From positions 1 to 64,000 of the forward strand of contig NZ_LWSK01000005.1 in assembly GCF_001642955.1 (NCBI RefSeq): a stretch of 64,000 nucleotides of DNA, given 5' to 3'. A program made the position numbers and the translations under genes. Below are positions 44,528-53,488 of the stretch, piece by piece. The stretch is from Rubripirellula obstinata. GTDB taxonomy: Bacteria > Planctomycetota > Planctomycetia > Pirellulales > Pirellulaceae. Each line of letters starts with the position of its first letter. Position 1 is the first letter of the stretch. The notes below the pieces were generated by a model that saw nothing but the letters and a program-made list of their open reading frames with translations, ran no database searches and was not told the origin of the DNA.

Positions 44528-44598
44528 GCGGGTGTAGCTCAATGGTAGAGCAGCAGCCTTCCAAGCTGAATACGAGGGTTCGATTCCCTTCACCCGCT
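44528..44598 (+). tRNA. trnG: tRNA-Gly (anticodon TCC)
   Basis: Acceptor GCGGGTG/CACCCGC, D-arm GCTC...GAGC, anticodon loop CTTCCAA with anticodon TCC at 44560-44562 and T-arm GGTTCGATTCC. CCA is not encoded. Confidence 0.95.
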
Positions 44599-44605
44599 TT
44601 TGGAT

Positions 44606-44682
44606 AAGCTTTTAGCGATTAGCTTTTAGCGATTAGCTTTTCAATGTGAAGCTAATCGCTAACGGCTAGTTGCTAACCGCTT
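44606..44682. repeat. AGCTAATCGCTAA-type repeat (family E)
   Basis: Left side 44606-44643 has two TTTTAGCGATTAGC units; right side 44647-44682 has GCTAATCGCTAACGGCTAGT and TTGCTAACCGC. The two sides form an imperfect stem with a 3-base loop. It fills the gap between tRNA-Gly and tRNA-Thr. Confidence 0.88.
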
Positions 44683-44687
44683 CTTCC

Positions 44688-44761
<74 letters not shown>

Positions 44762-44934
44762 GTTTTGATACTTGATTAACGCGAGCCCCGACTCGTGCGG
44801 CCAGACCGAAATCGAACCCCCGCGGGTGTGAAACGCGGTCGATAGCGGATTTGGACTGACTGGAGCGTATCTCTGGTCGGTAGTGGCACAGACGGGCGAA
44901 CAAGACCACAAAATTGTGGTGCAGGTGATTTAGA

Positions 44935-46128
44935 ATGGCTAAGGCAAAATTTGAACGGGTCAAACCCCACGTCAACGTCGGCACAATTGGCCACATTGAC
45001 CACGGTAAAACGACCACCACCGCAGCGATCCTCGCTGTACAAGCCGCCAAGGGACTGGCAGATTTCAAGGGTTACGCAGATATCGCCAAGGGTGGTACCG
45101 TCCGTGACTCGACCAAGACGGTGACCATCGCTGTTGCACACGTTGAATACAGCACCGAAAATCGTCACTACGCTCACATTGACTGCCCCGGCCACGCCGA
45201 CTTTGTCAAGAATATGATCACCGGTGCCGCCCAAATGGACGGTGCAATCCTGGTGGTATCGGCTGCTGATGGACCAATGCCACAAACCAAGGAACACGTG
45301 CTTTTGGCTCGCCAAGTTGGTGTGCCTTACATCGTGGTTTACCTCAACAAGTGCGACCTCGTCGATGACGAAGAACTGCTTGAATTGGTGGAATTGGAAG
45401 CACGCGAATTGCTGTCCAAGTACGACTTCCCCGGCGACGACGTTCCTGTTGTTCGCGGTTCGTCACTTCCAGCCTACAACACCCCCGACGATCCAGAAGC
45501 ATCGAAGTGCATCACTGAATTGATGGAAGCACTCGATACTGCGATTCCAGAACCTACCCGTGAAGACGACAAGCCTTTCCTGATGGCGATCGAAGACGTT
45601 TTCTCGATCGAAGGTCGCGGAACGGTTGCAACCGGTCGTATCGAGCGTGGTGTGGTGAAGGTCGGCGAAGAAGTCGAAATCATCGGTTTGGTCGATTCGG
45701 TCAAGACAACTTGTACCGGCGTCGAAATGTTCCGCAAGGAAATGGAAGAAGGCCGATCGGGCGATAACGTCGGTTGCTTGCTTCGTGGTGTGAAGCGTGA
45801 AGACATCCAACGCGGTCAAGTTTTGGCCAAGCCTGGTAGCATTCTTCCTCACATGAAGTTTGAAGCTGAAGTTTACTGTCTTAGCAAAGACGAAGGCGGC
45901 CGCCACACGCCGTTCTTCTCGGGATACCGTCCCCAGTTTTACTTCCGCACGACAGACGTGACCGGAACCGCTAACTTGGTTGGCGCTGAAATGTGCATGC
46001 CTGGCGATAACGTGAAGGTCACCGTTGAACTTCACAAGCCAATCGCAATCGACGATGGTGTTCGCTTCGCAATTCGCGAAGGCGGCCGAACCGTCGGTTC
46101 AGGCGTTGTGACCAAGATTGTTGAATAA
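44935..46128 (+). CDS. tuf: Elongation factor Tu
   Basis: A 397-residue GTPase that brings aminoacyl-tRNA to the ribosome. G1 GHIDHGKTT (from residue 19), the switch I region, G3 DCPGHADF, G4 NKCDLVD, and the beta-barrel domains II and III ([25 protein letters not shown]) are all present. AGGTGA at 44923-44928 is a good ribosome-binding site. It follows tRNA-Thr(GGT) as in E. coli tufB, so it may share a transcript with the tRNA genes. The downstream hairpin at 46180-46213 may end or slow transcription. Confidence 0.98.
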   Translation: MAKAKFERVKPHVNVGTIGHIDHGKTTTTAAILAVQAAKGLADFKGYADIAKGGTVRDSTKTVTIAVAHVEYSTENRHYAHIDCPGHADFVKNMITGAAQMDGAILVVSAADGPMPQTKEHVLLARQVGVPYIVVYLNKCDLVDDEELLELVELEARELLSKYDFPGDDVPVVRGSSLPAYNTPDDPEASKCITELMEALDTAIPEPTREDDKPFLMAIEDVFSIEGRGTVATGRIERGVVKVGEEVEIIGLVDSVKTTCTGVEMFRKEMEEGRSGDNVGCLLRGVKREDIQRGQVLAKPGSILPHMKFEAEVYCLSKDEGGRHTPFFSGYRPQFYFRTTDVTGTANLVGAEMCMPGDNVKVTVELHKPIAIDDGVRFAIREGGRTVGSGVVTKIVE

Positions 46129-46276
46129 GAAGCGATTAGCTTTTAGCGGTTAGCTATGAGCTTTTCGATTGGCATACGTGACCTTGGGCATTCCGATTTG
46201 AGTGCCCAAGGTCAACGCCGTTTAGACGAAGAACATTGGAACTACAAAGCTAATAGCTAATTGCTAAAAGCTTCTT
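46127..46276. repeat. AGCTAATCGCTAA-type repeat with inner hairpin (family E)
   Basis: Left arm 46127-46167 (AAGCGATTAGCTTTTAGCGG...) and right arm 46246-46276 (AAAGCTAATAGCTAATTGCT...) flank a perfect 11-base hairpin, GACCTTGGGCA (46180-46190) with TGCCCAAGGTC (46203-46213). The right arm ends 10 bases before tRNA-Trp. Confidence 0.85.
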
Positions 46277-46286
46277 AGCTTCCCCC

Positions 46287-46359
46287 AGGGGTGTAGCTCA
46301 ATTGGCAGAGCACTGGTTTCCAAAACCAGCGGTTGCGGGTTCAAGTCCCTCCGCCCCTG
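46287..46359 (+). tRNA. trnW: tRNA-Trp (anticodon CCA)
   Basis: Acceptor AGGGGTG/CGCCCCT with one G-T pair, anticodon stem CTGGT/ACCAG with loop TTCCAAA and anticodon CCA at 46320-46322, and T-arm GGTTCAAGTCC. CCA end not encoded. It sits between tuf and secE, a conserved place for trnW in many bacteria. Confidence 0.96.
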
Positions 46360-46479
46360 CTTTACGATGACTTTGAAATACTGAACTTTTGAAACCCGAA
46401 CTTTTGAAGTACTGCCCAGCCGCATCGGACGCTGCTGGCATCAAAAACTAGAGTACGAGTGCTCACGCAGGAGACGATC

Positions 46480-46932
46480 GTGTCCCGAGACATTACCACC
46501 AACAATGCCGCTGCCAGCGGCCCATCACTGACCAAGGAACTGTTCACCAACACGGTGTACAAGCCCAACCAAGGTCGGTTCGTTCGCCAATTGTCGGCGC
46601 TCGCCATTTGGGTCGTCGCTGCCTTGGCATGCTGGTCACTTTATTCAACGCTCCGTGCTGCTCTGCCAGCGGGTTCACCAGCGATTCCCGTTGCGCCGGC
46701 GATCACGCTCGCAGCAGCACTTTGGTTTGGATACCGAGTCGTTAATTGGCCCCGATTTGCCGACTTCTTGATCGCTGTCGAAGCGGAAATGAACAAGGTG
46801 ACTTGGCCTAGCAAGGAAGAACTCAAGCGAGCGTCCGTGGTGGTGATCTTTACGATTTTCTTCCTCGCTATTGCTCTGTTCCTTTTCGATATACTATGGC
46901 AAGCGATTTTCAGCGCCATTGGCGTGACTTGA
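46480..46932 (+). CDS. secE: Preprotein translocase subunit SecE
   Basis: A 150-residue protein. The C-terminal SecE core (about 105-150) has EMNKVTWPSKEELKRASVVV and the last membrane helix, the family signature. Two extra hydrophobic segments precede it (about 45-65 and 72-92), so there are three helices in all, as in E. coli SecE and unlike the single-helix form of many bacteria. GTG at 46480 is chosen because AGGAG lies 6 bases ahead; an upstream GTG at 46459 is also open. It is followed by nusG as usual. Confidence 0.92.
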   Translation: MSRDITTNNAAASGPSLTKELFTNTVYKPNQGRFVRQLSALAIWVVAALACWSLYSTLRAALPAGSPAIPVAPAITLAAALWFGYRVVNWPRFADFLIAVEAEMNKVTWPSKEELKRASVVVIFTIFFLAIALFLFDILWQAIFSAIGVT

Positions 46933-46996
46933 TAGCTCTCCATCCTGACGATTTCCAATCACCACACTGCTGGTGACACTTGCAAACTGAATACCT

Positions 46997-47818
46997 GTGA
47001 ACGACGCCGAAACTACTGACGACCAGCCAACACCCGACGCCAACGATGCGGTCGAAGCGAATCCCGCTGACGAGCAAGTCGATGCGCCAAAGCAAGAGGC
47101 TGCTGAAGCTGTCACTGAGCAGGAAGCTGTTGCCGAGGCAGCCGATACACCAAAACCTCCGCCGGTCGCTCCCCCACCCGCTCCGCCAAAGGCAGCAGCC
47201 AAAGCCAAGGTCGATGAGCCTCGCGACACGATTCGTTCGATCAATCTGGACGGCAGTCCTGATCTTGGCGAAGCGCCGCAAATGGACTGGTACATCTTGA
47301 AGGTGGCTTTCAACCGCGAAGACACCATCGCCGATGCCCTTCGCAAGAAGGTCCGCATGGAAGGCATGGAAGAGTACTTTGGCGAGATCGTCGTTCCGAC
47401 CGAAGATGTTGCAACCTTCACCCGCGACGGCAAACGCCGAATCAGCAAGCGTAAGCTTTTGCCCGGTTACATCATGGTCAACATGTTGATCAACGACGAC
47501 ACATGGTTCATGTGCCGCGAAACCGGTGGGATCAGCGATTTCACGGGCGCTGCCGGCAAACCGATGCCAATGGAACCGTCGGACATCGAACGATTCATCA
47601 ATCGACCCGAAGTCGATGACGAAGAAGAAGCACCGATCAAAATTGGAATCCCATTCAAAGTGGGCGACCGGGTTCGCGTCAAGGAAGGCAACTTCGAGAA
47701 CCAGGAAGGCGATGTCGATGCCGTCGACGAAGCCAATGGTCGCATCACTGTGATCATCAATATCTTCGGCCGCAGTGTTCCAATGGAACTCGATCACTGG
47801 CAAGTCGAACCACTGTAG
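46997..47818 (+). CDS. nusG: Transcription antitermination factor NusG with long N-terminal extension
   Basis: A 273-residue NusG. The NGN domain begins at about residue 96 (MDWYILKVAFNREDTIADAL) and holds KLLPGYIMVNM and WFMCRETGGISDF; the KOW domain (about 215-273) starts FKVGDRVRVKEGNFENQEG. The first 95 residues are an Ala/Pro/Glu/Lys-rich disordered extension, which E. coli NusG (about 180 residues) lacks. NusG links RNA polymerase to Rho or the ribosome. It starts with GTG and lies between secE and rplK, the standard order. Confidence 0.95.
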   Translation: MNDAETTDDQPTPDANDAVEANPADEQVDAPKQEAAEAVTEQEAVAEAADTPKPPPVAPPPAPPKAAAKAKVDEPRDTIRSINLDGSPDLGEAPQMDWYILKVAFNREDTIADALRKKVRMEGMEEYFGEIVVPTEDVATFTRDGKRRISKRKLLPGYIMVNMLINDDTWFMCRETGGISDFTGAAGKPMPMEPSDIERFINRPEVDDEEEAPIKIGIPFKVGDRVRVKEGNFENQEGDVDAVDEANGRITVIINIFGRSVPMELDHWQVEPL

Positions 47819-47947
47819 AAAAGCGAATAGCTATTAGCGTTTAGCTGTTAGCTTTTCAAATTTCGTTTTTGTTTCCCAACCACACTGATTATTGATTCCC
47901 GCTTTTAAGAAAAGCTAATCGCTAATCGCTAACAGCTAACAGCTTTC
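47818..47947. repeat. AGCTAATCGCTAA-type repeat between nusG and rplK (family E)
   Basis: Left arm 47818-47857 (units AGCGAATAGCTATTAGCG, TTTAGCTGTTAGC) and right arm 47910-47947 (units GCTAATCGCTAATCGCTAAC). The right arm ends 3 bases before the rplK ATG, so the repeat occupies the space where a ribosome-binding site should be. Confidence 0.88.
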
Positions 47948-47950
47948 ATC

Positions 47951-48376
47951 ATGGCTAAACAAGTTACCGGCGTTGCCAAATTTCAAATTCCTGGCGGTCA
48001 AGCCACTCCCGCGCCGCCCGTTGGTACCGCACTCGGTAAGTTTGGCGTGAACCTTGGACAGTTCGTCCAAGCGTTCAACGACAAGACCAAAGAGTACGCT
48101 GGAACTCCGATCCCAGTGATCGTGACGGTCTACAACGATCGCAGCTTTGAATTCATCACCAAGAGCCCACCAGCGGCATCGATGTTGAAGTCCGCTGCGA
48201 ACATCGCCAAAGGAAGCGGCGTTCCTCACAAGGAAAAAGTTGGCAAAGTCACACGTGCTCAATGCGTCGAGATCGCCGAGAAAAAGATGGCCGACCTCAA
48301 CGCTCGCAGCATCGATCAAGCTGTCCTGATGATCGAAGGCACCGCCCGCAGCATGGGCATCAACGTCGAAGGCTAA
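47951..48376 (+). CDS. rplK: 50S ribosomal protein L11
   Basis: A 141-residue L11. The N-terminal PGGQATPAPPVGTALGKFGV and the C-terminal IAEKKMADLNARSIDQAVLM are family signatures. L11 binds 23S rRNA at the GTPase centre. In most bacteria rplA, rplJ, rplL and rpoBC follow; here the next gene is a PQQ-propeller protein, so the cluster is broken after rplK. The ATG is preceded directly by a repeat arm instead of a ribosome-binding site. Confidence 0.97.
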   Translation: MAKQVTGVAKFQIPGGQATPAPPVGTALGKFGVNLGQFVQAFNDKTKEYAGTPIPVIVTVYNDRSFEFITKSPPAASMLKSAANIAKGSGVPHKEKVGKVTRAQCVEIAEKKMADLNARSIDQAVLMIEGTARSMGINVEG

Positions 48377-48408
48377 CCGTTCGGCCCACATCCAGTACAG
48401 CCAAGCTC

Positions 48409-49770
48409 ATGCAAAAAGCGTCAACTCCACGCTTTCCGGCGAGCATTCGCCTTTGCGTCTCTCTTTCGATTGCGTGCTGTTTCTTCGTCACCAGCACGCA
48501 TGCTGAGGACTGGCCTCAATGGCGTGGCGTCAACCGCGATGCGACGATCGACGATTCCGGAATCGTCGATTCATTCGATCAGCGAATCGTGCCGCGGAAG
48601 TGGTCGGTTGAACTAGGCGGCGGTTACAGCGGCCCCACGGTGGCCGACGGACGAGTCTATGTGACTGATCGCGGTCCGACGCCTGCCCCCGATGAACTAA
48701 CGCCGCCCGAAATCGAACGCGTGCTTTGTTTTGATGCCAGCGATGGCAGCCTGATCTGGAGTCACCAATACGATTCGGTTTACCAAATCGATTATCGCGC
48801 CGGACCGCGAGCATCGGTGACGGTGCATGCTGGGAAAGCGATCGCCGTCGGTGCGATGGGACATCTTCACTGCTTTGACGCCAAAACAGGCGACATTCTT
48901 TGGAAGCATGACCTGGCCGATCAATACGACATCCGCATGCCATTTTGGGGAATCGCCGCAGCGCCGTTGGTTGTTGACGGTTTGGTGATTCAAATTGCGG
49001 GCGGCAAGAAAGACGACTGCGTGATGGCGTTTGACTTGGAAACCGGGGTCAGAAAATGGAACGCGATCGATGAACGTGCCGGTTACAGTTCGCCGATCTT
49101 GATTGAACAGGCCGGGCAACAGGTGGTCGTTTGCTGGACCGGCGAAAGCGTGTCTGCCCTGGACCCCAAAACTGGCAACGTGCATTGGCGAATTGAAATG
49201 CTGCCTCGCAATATGCCGATCGGAGTTCCCACGCCGGTGTTCGATGGCCAGCACTTATTGGTGTCTTCGTTTTATGACGGAACGATGTTGATTCGCGTTC
49301 ACCCAGATCAATTGTCAGCCGAAAAAATGTGGCATCGCATCGGTGTCGATGAAAAGAACACCGATGCACTGCACTGCATGATTAGCGGCCCGATCATCAA
49401 GGGAGATCATGTCTACGGGGTGGACAGTTACGGCGAACTGCGATGTTTGGAATTGAAAACCGGCGACCGAGTCTGGGAAAGTGACAAAGCGGTTCCGCGG
49501 GCACGATGGGCGACAGTTCACATCATCCAATTGAAGGGCGAATCCGAAAACCGCGAAATCATGATGAACGACCGAGGGCATTTAATACTCGCGACTCTTT
49601 CACCCGATGGCTATCAAGAACACAGTCGCGCCGCGCTGATCAAACCCACCCGGCAACAACTTCGTCGTCGCGGCGGCGTCGCCTGGGCTCACCCAGCGAT
49701 CGCCGACGGAATGATCTACATTCGCAGCGACACAGAACTGGTATGTGCTTCGATCACGGATCCGGAATGA
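48409..49770 (+). CDS. Secreted PQQ-like beta-propeller protein
   Basis: A 453-residue protein with a signal peptide (hydrophobic core about 12-25, ending STHAED). WPQWRGVNRDA is the planctomycete start of this family. Repeats with the pattern LCFDASDGSLIWS, HCFDAKTGDILWK and MAFDLETGVRKWN are PQQ-propeller blades. Such exported propellers probably bind carbohydrates or act in outer-membrane assembly, but no enzyme site is visible. ATG at 48409 starts 32 bases after the rplK stop. Confidence 0.9.
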   Translation: MQKASTPRFPASIRLCVSLSIACCFFVTSTHAEDWPQWRGVNRDATIDDSGIVDSFDQRIVPRKWSVELGGGYSGPTVADGRVYVTDRGPTPAPDELTPPEIERVLCFDASDGSLIWSHQYDSVYQIDYRAGPRASVTVHAGKAIAVGAMGHLHCFDAKTGDILWKHDLADQYDIRMPFWGIAAAPLVVDGLVIQIAGGKKDDCVMAFDLETGVRKWNAIDERAGYSSPILIEQAGQQVVVCWTGESVSALDPKTGNVHWRIEMLPRNMPIGVPTPVFDGQHLLVSSFYDGTMLIRVHPDQLSAEKMWHRIGVDEKNTDALHCMISGPIIKGDHVYGVDSYGELRCLELKTGDRVWESDKAVPRARWATVHIIQLKGESENREIMMNDRGHLILATLSPDGYQEHSRAALIKPTRQQLRRRGGVAWAHPAIADGMIYIRSDTELVCASITDPE

Positions 49771-49863
49771 TGCGGACTCATCCAACTGACCGATTTGTTA
49801 CTTTCGTAAATTGATATAGGCCGGAACTGTCCTGAAACAAGTTCCGTATTTGGCGAAATCTTT

Positions 49864-49945
49864 CGTAGCTGGGCCCGCCAGGGTTCAGTCGGGTACAGCC
49901 AGTGATGGACTAAACAGGTACTAAACCGTGGCGGGCCCATTTACG
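49864..49945. repeat. Palindromic intergenic repeat (family A)
   Basis: Arms 49864-49889 and 49920-49945 are imperfect reverse complements over 26 bases; the left arm is CGTAGCTGGGCCCGCCAGGG onward. It is a third copy of the family at 287-341 and 40372-40444. Confidence 0.85.
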
Positions 49946-49982
49946 GGAAAACCGAGCCAGAGAATTGATGTGGGTCAGCCAT

Positions 49983-50158
49983 CCGGGTGCTCTCGCACCC
50001 GGCAGGGAGCTGCCGGCCCTCCGGGCCTTTTCGGTTTTGGTTGTATTACCCGGTGGCTTCGCCACCGGCACTGGGCTTTCGGCCCTCCGGGCCTGGAATG
50101 ACTCTCAGCCACGGAGTGGCGGCAGCCCAGTGCCGGGTGCTGGCCGGCTTGTCGATTA
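49983..50158. repeat. Run of GC-rich hairpins
   Basis: Several short inverted repeats follow one another: CCGGGTGC/GCACCCGG at 49983-50002, CCGGTGGC/GCCACCGG around 50050-50068, and GGCCCTCCGGGCC units at about 50015 and 50081. The CAGTGCCGGGTGCTGGCCGG end at 50128-50147 mirrors GCCACCGGCACTGGGC. It looks like a nested mosaic of repeat elements. Confidence 0.75.
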
Positions 50159-50289
50159 AAGGGCCAACGTAAATGCCAAAGGCTTTACGGCCAGCGGCTC
50201 ACAAAGAAATTGGATGTCCTGAAAAAAATTCGCCTACTCAGCAAAAGTCGGCAACCTGCTGAAAAGCAGGAACGTGATAAGATACTGGA

Positions 50290-50727
50290 ATGCGAGTTCC
50301 AACTTCTGATCGTCGCACCGCTATTGGTGCTAACATGACACCGATGATCGATGTTGTTTTTCTGCTGATCATCTTCTTTCTGGTTTCCAGTCACTTGGCG
50401 CGACAGGAAAACCACCTGCCACTGGACTTGCCGACTGCTGGAACGTTCCAACCAAACGATCCCGATAAGCAGGCACTGACGATTAGTTTGGATGACGCTG
50501 CATCAATTCGTGTTCGCGGCGACGTCGTGTCGATTCAAGCACTCGGCTTGCTGTTGGCTGAGTTGAAAGCCCAAGATGGCGATGATGCGGCGATCCGAAT
50601 TCGCGTTGACGGCCAAGTCCAGTACGCGTTGGTCGAACCCGTGCTACGCCAAGCCGCACTCGCAGGGGTCACCGATGCATCGATTGCCGTACGCGACAAA
50701 GCAACCAGCGGTGGGAACCAGCCATGA
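50290..50727 (+). CDS. exbD: ExbD/TolR family protein
   Basis: A 145-residue inner-membrane protein with one N-terminal helix (about 18-38), preceded by NMTPMIDVVFLL with the conserved Asp that conducts protons. The periplasmic domain is the ExbD type. It works with ExbB/TolQ to turn proton flow into force on TonB, TolA or similar proteins. The next gene starts before this one's stop (ATGA overlap). No ExbB gene lies in the window, so the motor partner must be elsewhere. Confidence 0.92.
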   Translation: MRVPTSDRRTAIGANMTPMIDVVFLLIIFFLVSSHLARQENHLPLDLPTAGTFQPNDPDKQALTISLDDAASIRVRGDVVSIQALGLLLAELKAQDGDDAAIRIRVDGQVQYALVEPVLRQAALAGVTDASIAVRDKATSGGNQP

Positions 50728-51158
50728 AGATCCCGGGCGGAAATACGGATCGATCGATCGAGCTAAAAATGACGCCGATGATTGACGTCGTCTTTTTGTT
50801 GTTGGTGTTCTTTGTATGGACCAGCAGCTTTGAATTGCCCGAATATGACCTGCCCGGCGCGATCGCGACTCCACCCGGCGGCTCCATCGATTCGTCGGCG
50901 CAACCAGCGGAAACATTCGATGAGATTATCATTCGAATTTCCAATCGTGATTCGATGACCAGCATCAATATGAACGGAACCGTACTCGCAGACGTCGATG
51001 CGTTGACTGATCGCTTAGCACAAGTCGTCGCCATTGGCGTTCAGCCGCCCGTGATTGTTGATCCCGACGACAACGTCACGATGGATGTCGCTGTGTCAGT
51101 CTACGACGCAGCCCGTTCTGCGGGCGTTGACCGAGTTTTGTTTGCAGCGAGTGAATGA
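50724..51158 (+). CDS. exbD: ExbD/TolR family protein
   Basis: A 144-residue ExbD-type protein with MTPMIDVVFLLLVFFVW as the membrane helix and proton-site Asp. It differs from the preceding ExbD in the periplasmic half. A pair of ExbD subunits in tandem suggests two heterologous subunits in one complex. Start overlaps the preceding gene; its stop overlaps the ATG of the secreted repeat protein. Confidence 0.92.
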   Translation: MKIPGGNTDRSIELKMTPMIDVVFLLLVFFVWTSSFELPEYDLPGAIATPPGGSIDSSAQPAETFDEIIIRISNRDSMTSINMNGTVLADVDALTDRLAQVVAIGVQPPVIVDPDDNVTMDVAVSVYDAARSAGVDRVLFAASE

Positions 51159-53488
51159 TGAAGTCTCTCTTGTTCCGATTCACGATTGCAATGGTGATGC
51201 TATCGACGACGTGCGCGTTTTCGCAAACGCCCGTGCAACGCCAAACCGCCGACCGTGACGCTGATTTGATTCAGGCACTCGTCACGGAACAGCGTTTCGA
51301 TGATGCGAAATCCGTCTGCCTTTGGAACCTGAACCAGCATCAGAAGACGTCTGATCCCTATGCACTGGCGATCACCCAAATCGCGAAGGTCAACATTGCC
51401 AAGCAGATTGCATCGGGAGCTTTCGATTCGGCAACCGTCAAAACGGCAAACCAGCCCATCGACCAATTGCTTTCCAAGTATCCAGATCTCGATCGCAGAC
51501 TCTTTTTAGAAGCCGCCAAAATTTCAGTCCGACAAATGGCGGTTCAGATGGACGTTGCTGCCGCGGCAATCAATGTCTCTCAACAGGACACCAGAGAACA
51601 GGTGGAAACTCTGCCTGCGATGGTAAGGCTAACGCGTCTGACGCGAGACACCGAATCACTGATTGATCGTATCCGTCAATCCATTCCGCAGGATGACACC
51701 AAATTGAAAGACCAACAACGGCTCGAACAAGAATTATTGGTCGCCACCGTTTCAATGGCACTCATGCAAACCGAGTTGTTCCTGTCCGACACTGCTGATG
51801 CGATCGCAGCGGCAACCGCCGCGATCCAAGCGGCCGAACAAACTCAACTAAGACTGCCGCCGGATTCACAAGCCGCAGCGGAGGTTAGGCGAATGAGAAT
51901 CACGGCGGTGCTTCGATCAGGCGATGCAAAGCTTGCCTCGGCGGAACTGCGGCAGCTTCTTGATCAATCCGATCAACCACCTTCATCGAATCTGCAAGCA
52001 CTGCAGGTCGAAATCTTGTTGGCGCTAGGTCAAGTCAAAGAAGCAGGCAAGCTACTTGCCACCCACTTCGATTCATCATCCGACAAAACTGCATCCTCCA
52101 TTCCAATGGACTTAGCCAGGCTTCGGTACTTATTGGCTGACGATCAAACCGATGCTGCTGCGAATTGGATCACTAAAATCGGTCAGCGACATGGGCTGTA
52201 CGCGAGGCGTTTGGCGGAAGCAATTGTTCTTTCCAAGCTGGACCGTTCGCTTTCAGATTCCAATGCGACATCGTCTCCTCCGGCCGCGCTCGTCGAAACT
52301 CGCGGGCGACAACTCATTCGCGAAGGAAAGCTAGATGAAGGCGGTCGCATGCTCGCTGCCGCGGCCGGTTCGCAATCCGATCCCAAACGAGCCATCGAGA
52401 TCGCGATCGCAGCGGCCGCAGCGTTGCAGAAGGCTGAGCTTTTCCAAGCGGGATCAGATGCACTGTCCAGCGTCGCAAAACAGCACTCCGATTCGCCCAA
52501 CGCACCACCGCTGGATCTGCAAGCGATCATGATGCTGACATCGGGATCGACACCTGCAAGCGGCGATCAAATCGAATCCAGACTTCGTCAGCACTTGGAA
52601 ACTTGGCCCGAAAGCGACGTATCGGCGTCAGCGCGTTCATGGCTGATTGAGCTGCTGGTCAACAAACAGAAACTCATCGACGCAGCCGTCATCGCGACTT
52701 CCTTAACACCTTCGCAGATCAATGCGTCATCCATGGATGCAATGGTCAGCCAATGGGAATCGACTTTTCGAGTCGCGTTGGATGATGATCTGGATGCGAA
52801 GGTATCAAGAATAGCGTCCGATGCGATGACCAAACTTAACGAGCATCCGTTGGTCGTTACAGCTCACCGCCAACTGGCCGCGCGTTTCTTTGACCGAGCC
52901 AGCCTGCACTCGATTCCCGAACAAGATGCGTCCCAGTTGGACCATGAACCGGCATGGGTGGATCAAGTGATCCAATTCCGCCGCGACGGAAAGCTAGATC
53001 CTGAATTGCGAAGTTTAACGGAGGATATTGAAGACGTCCGCCAACGCTTAGTCAAAGATGGTCAACGTAACCCAACCATCCGAAAACGCATTGCAGATCT
53101 ACTAGCGTCGTGGTCATCAGCAACGACCAAGCCGATTGATCAAGCCGTCATTCAACTTTGGCTTGGCAACGTTGCCGAAGCGGTCCGAATCGTTGAATCA
53201 AACCTAACGACTAACGATCAGGCGGAATTGTTGATTGCGGCGGCTACCGCGTTGCAAGATTCAAACGACCAGGATGCCAAGAATGCAGCAATTCGCTGGT
53301 GGGACCAATTGGCGGCGGGTTCCAAAGTGGGCAGTCCGAATTGGCATCGCGGTAAGATTGCGTCGATCGATCTGCTTGATCGCAGCGGGAAAAAAGAAGA
53401 AGCAGCTCGGCGGGCAAGCTACATTCTGCTGACGAACGCAAACTTGACGCCTGAACAAAAAGCTAAATACCAGTCCCACAGGCCATGA
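51155..53488 (+). CDS. Large secreted helical repeat protein
   Basis: A 777-residue protein with a signal peptide (hydrophobic core about 8-20, ending FSQTP). The rest is almost all helical and charged; many segments of about 30-40 residues with Ala/Leu-rich faces look like TPR/HEAT-type repeats, but no repeat passes a strict consensus by eye. It is translationally coupled to exbD (ATGA overlap), and the next gene overlaps its stop in turn. It is probably the periplasmic partner or load of the ExbD motor. The family is not recognised. Confidence 0.75.
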   Translation: MMKSLLFRFTIAMVMLSTTCAFSQTPVQRQTADRDADLIQALVTEQRFDDAKSVCLWNLNQHQKTSDPYALAITQIAKVNIAKQIASGAFDSATVKTANQPIDQLLSKYPDLDRRLFLEAAKISVRQMAVQMDVAAAAINVSQQDTREQVETLPAMVRLTRLTRDTESLIDRIRQSIPQDDTKLKDQQRLEQELLVATVSMALMQTELFLSDTADAIAAATAAIQAAEQTQLRLPPDSQAAAEVRRMRITAVLRSGDAKLASAELRQLLDQSDQPPSSNLQALQVEILLALGQVKEAGKLLATHFDSSSDKTASSIPMDLARLRYLLADDQTDAAANWITKIGQRHGLYARRLAEAIVLSKLDRSLSDSNATSSPPAALVETRGRQLIREGKLDEGGRMLAAAAGSQSDPKRAIEIAIAAAAALQKAELFQAGSDALSSVAKQHSDSPNAPPLDLQAIMMLTSGSTPASGDQIESRLRQHLETWPESDVSASARSWLIELLVNKQKLIDAAVIATSLTPSQINASSMDAMVSQWESTFRVALDDDLDAKVSRIASDAMTKLNEHPLVVTAHRQLAARFFDRASLHSIPEQDASQLDHEPAWVDQVIQFRRDGKLDPELRSLTEDIEDVRQRLVKDGQRNPTIRKRIADLLASWSSATTKPIDQAVIQLWLGNVAEAVRIVESNLTTNDQAELLIAAATALQDSNDQDAKNAAIRWWDQLAAGSKVGSPNWHRGKIASIDLLDRSGKKEEAARRASYILLTNANLTPEQKAKYQSHRP

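Larger units (their letters stand above)
49771..50289. other. Intergenic region with palindromes and stacked hairpins
   Basis: No gene is evident. It holds the family A palindrome at 49864-49945 and a run of GC-rich hairpins at 49983-50158. The rest, including 50159-50289 just before exbD, shows nothing clear. Confidence 0.6.

Noticed and set aside
44445-44682. Short repeats between tRNA genes looked at as a CRISPR array.
   Set aside because: Units are 10-12 bases, have no unique spacers of equal length, and no cas genes are near.
46910-47803. A 297-codon minus-strand open frame.
   Set aside because: It is antisense to nusG and rich in Phe/Val/Asp, as expected of a shadow.
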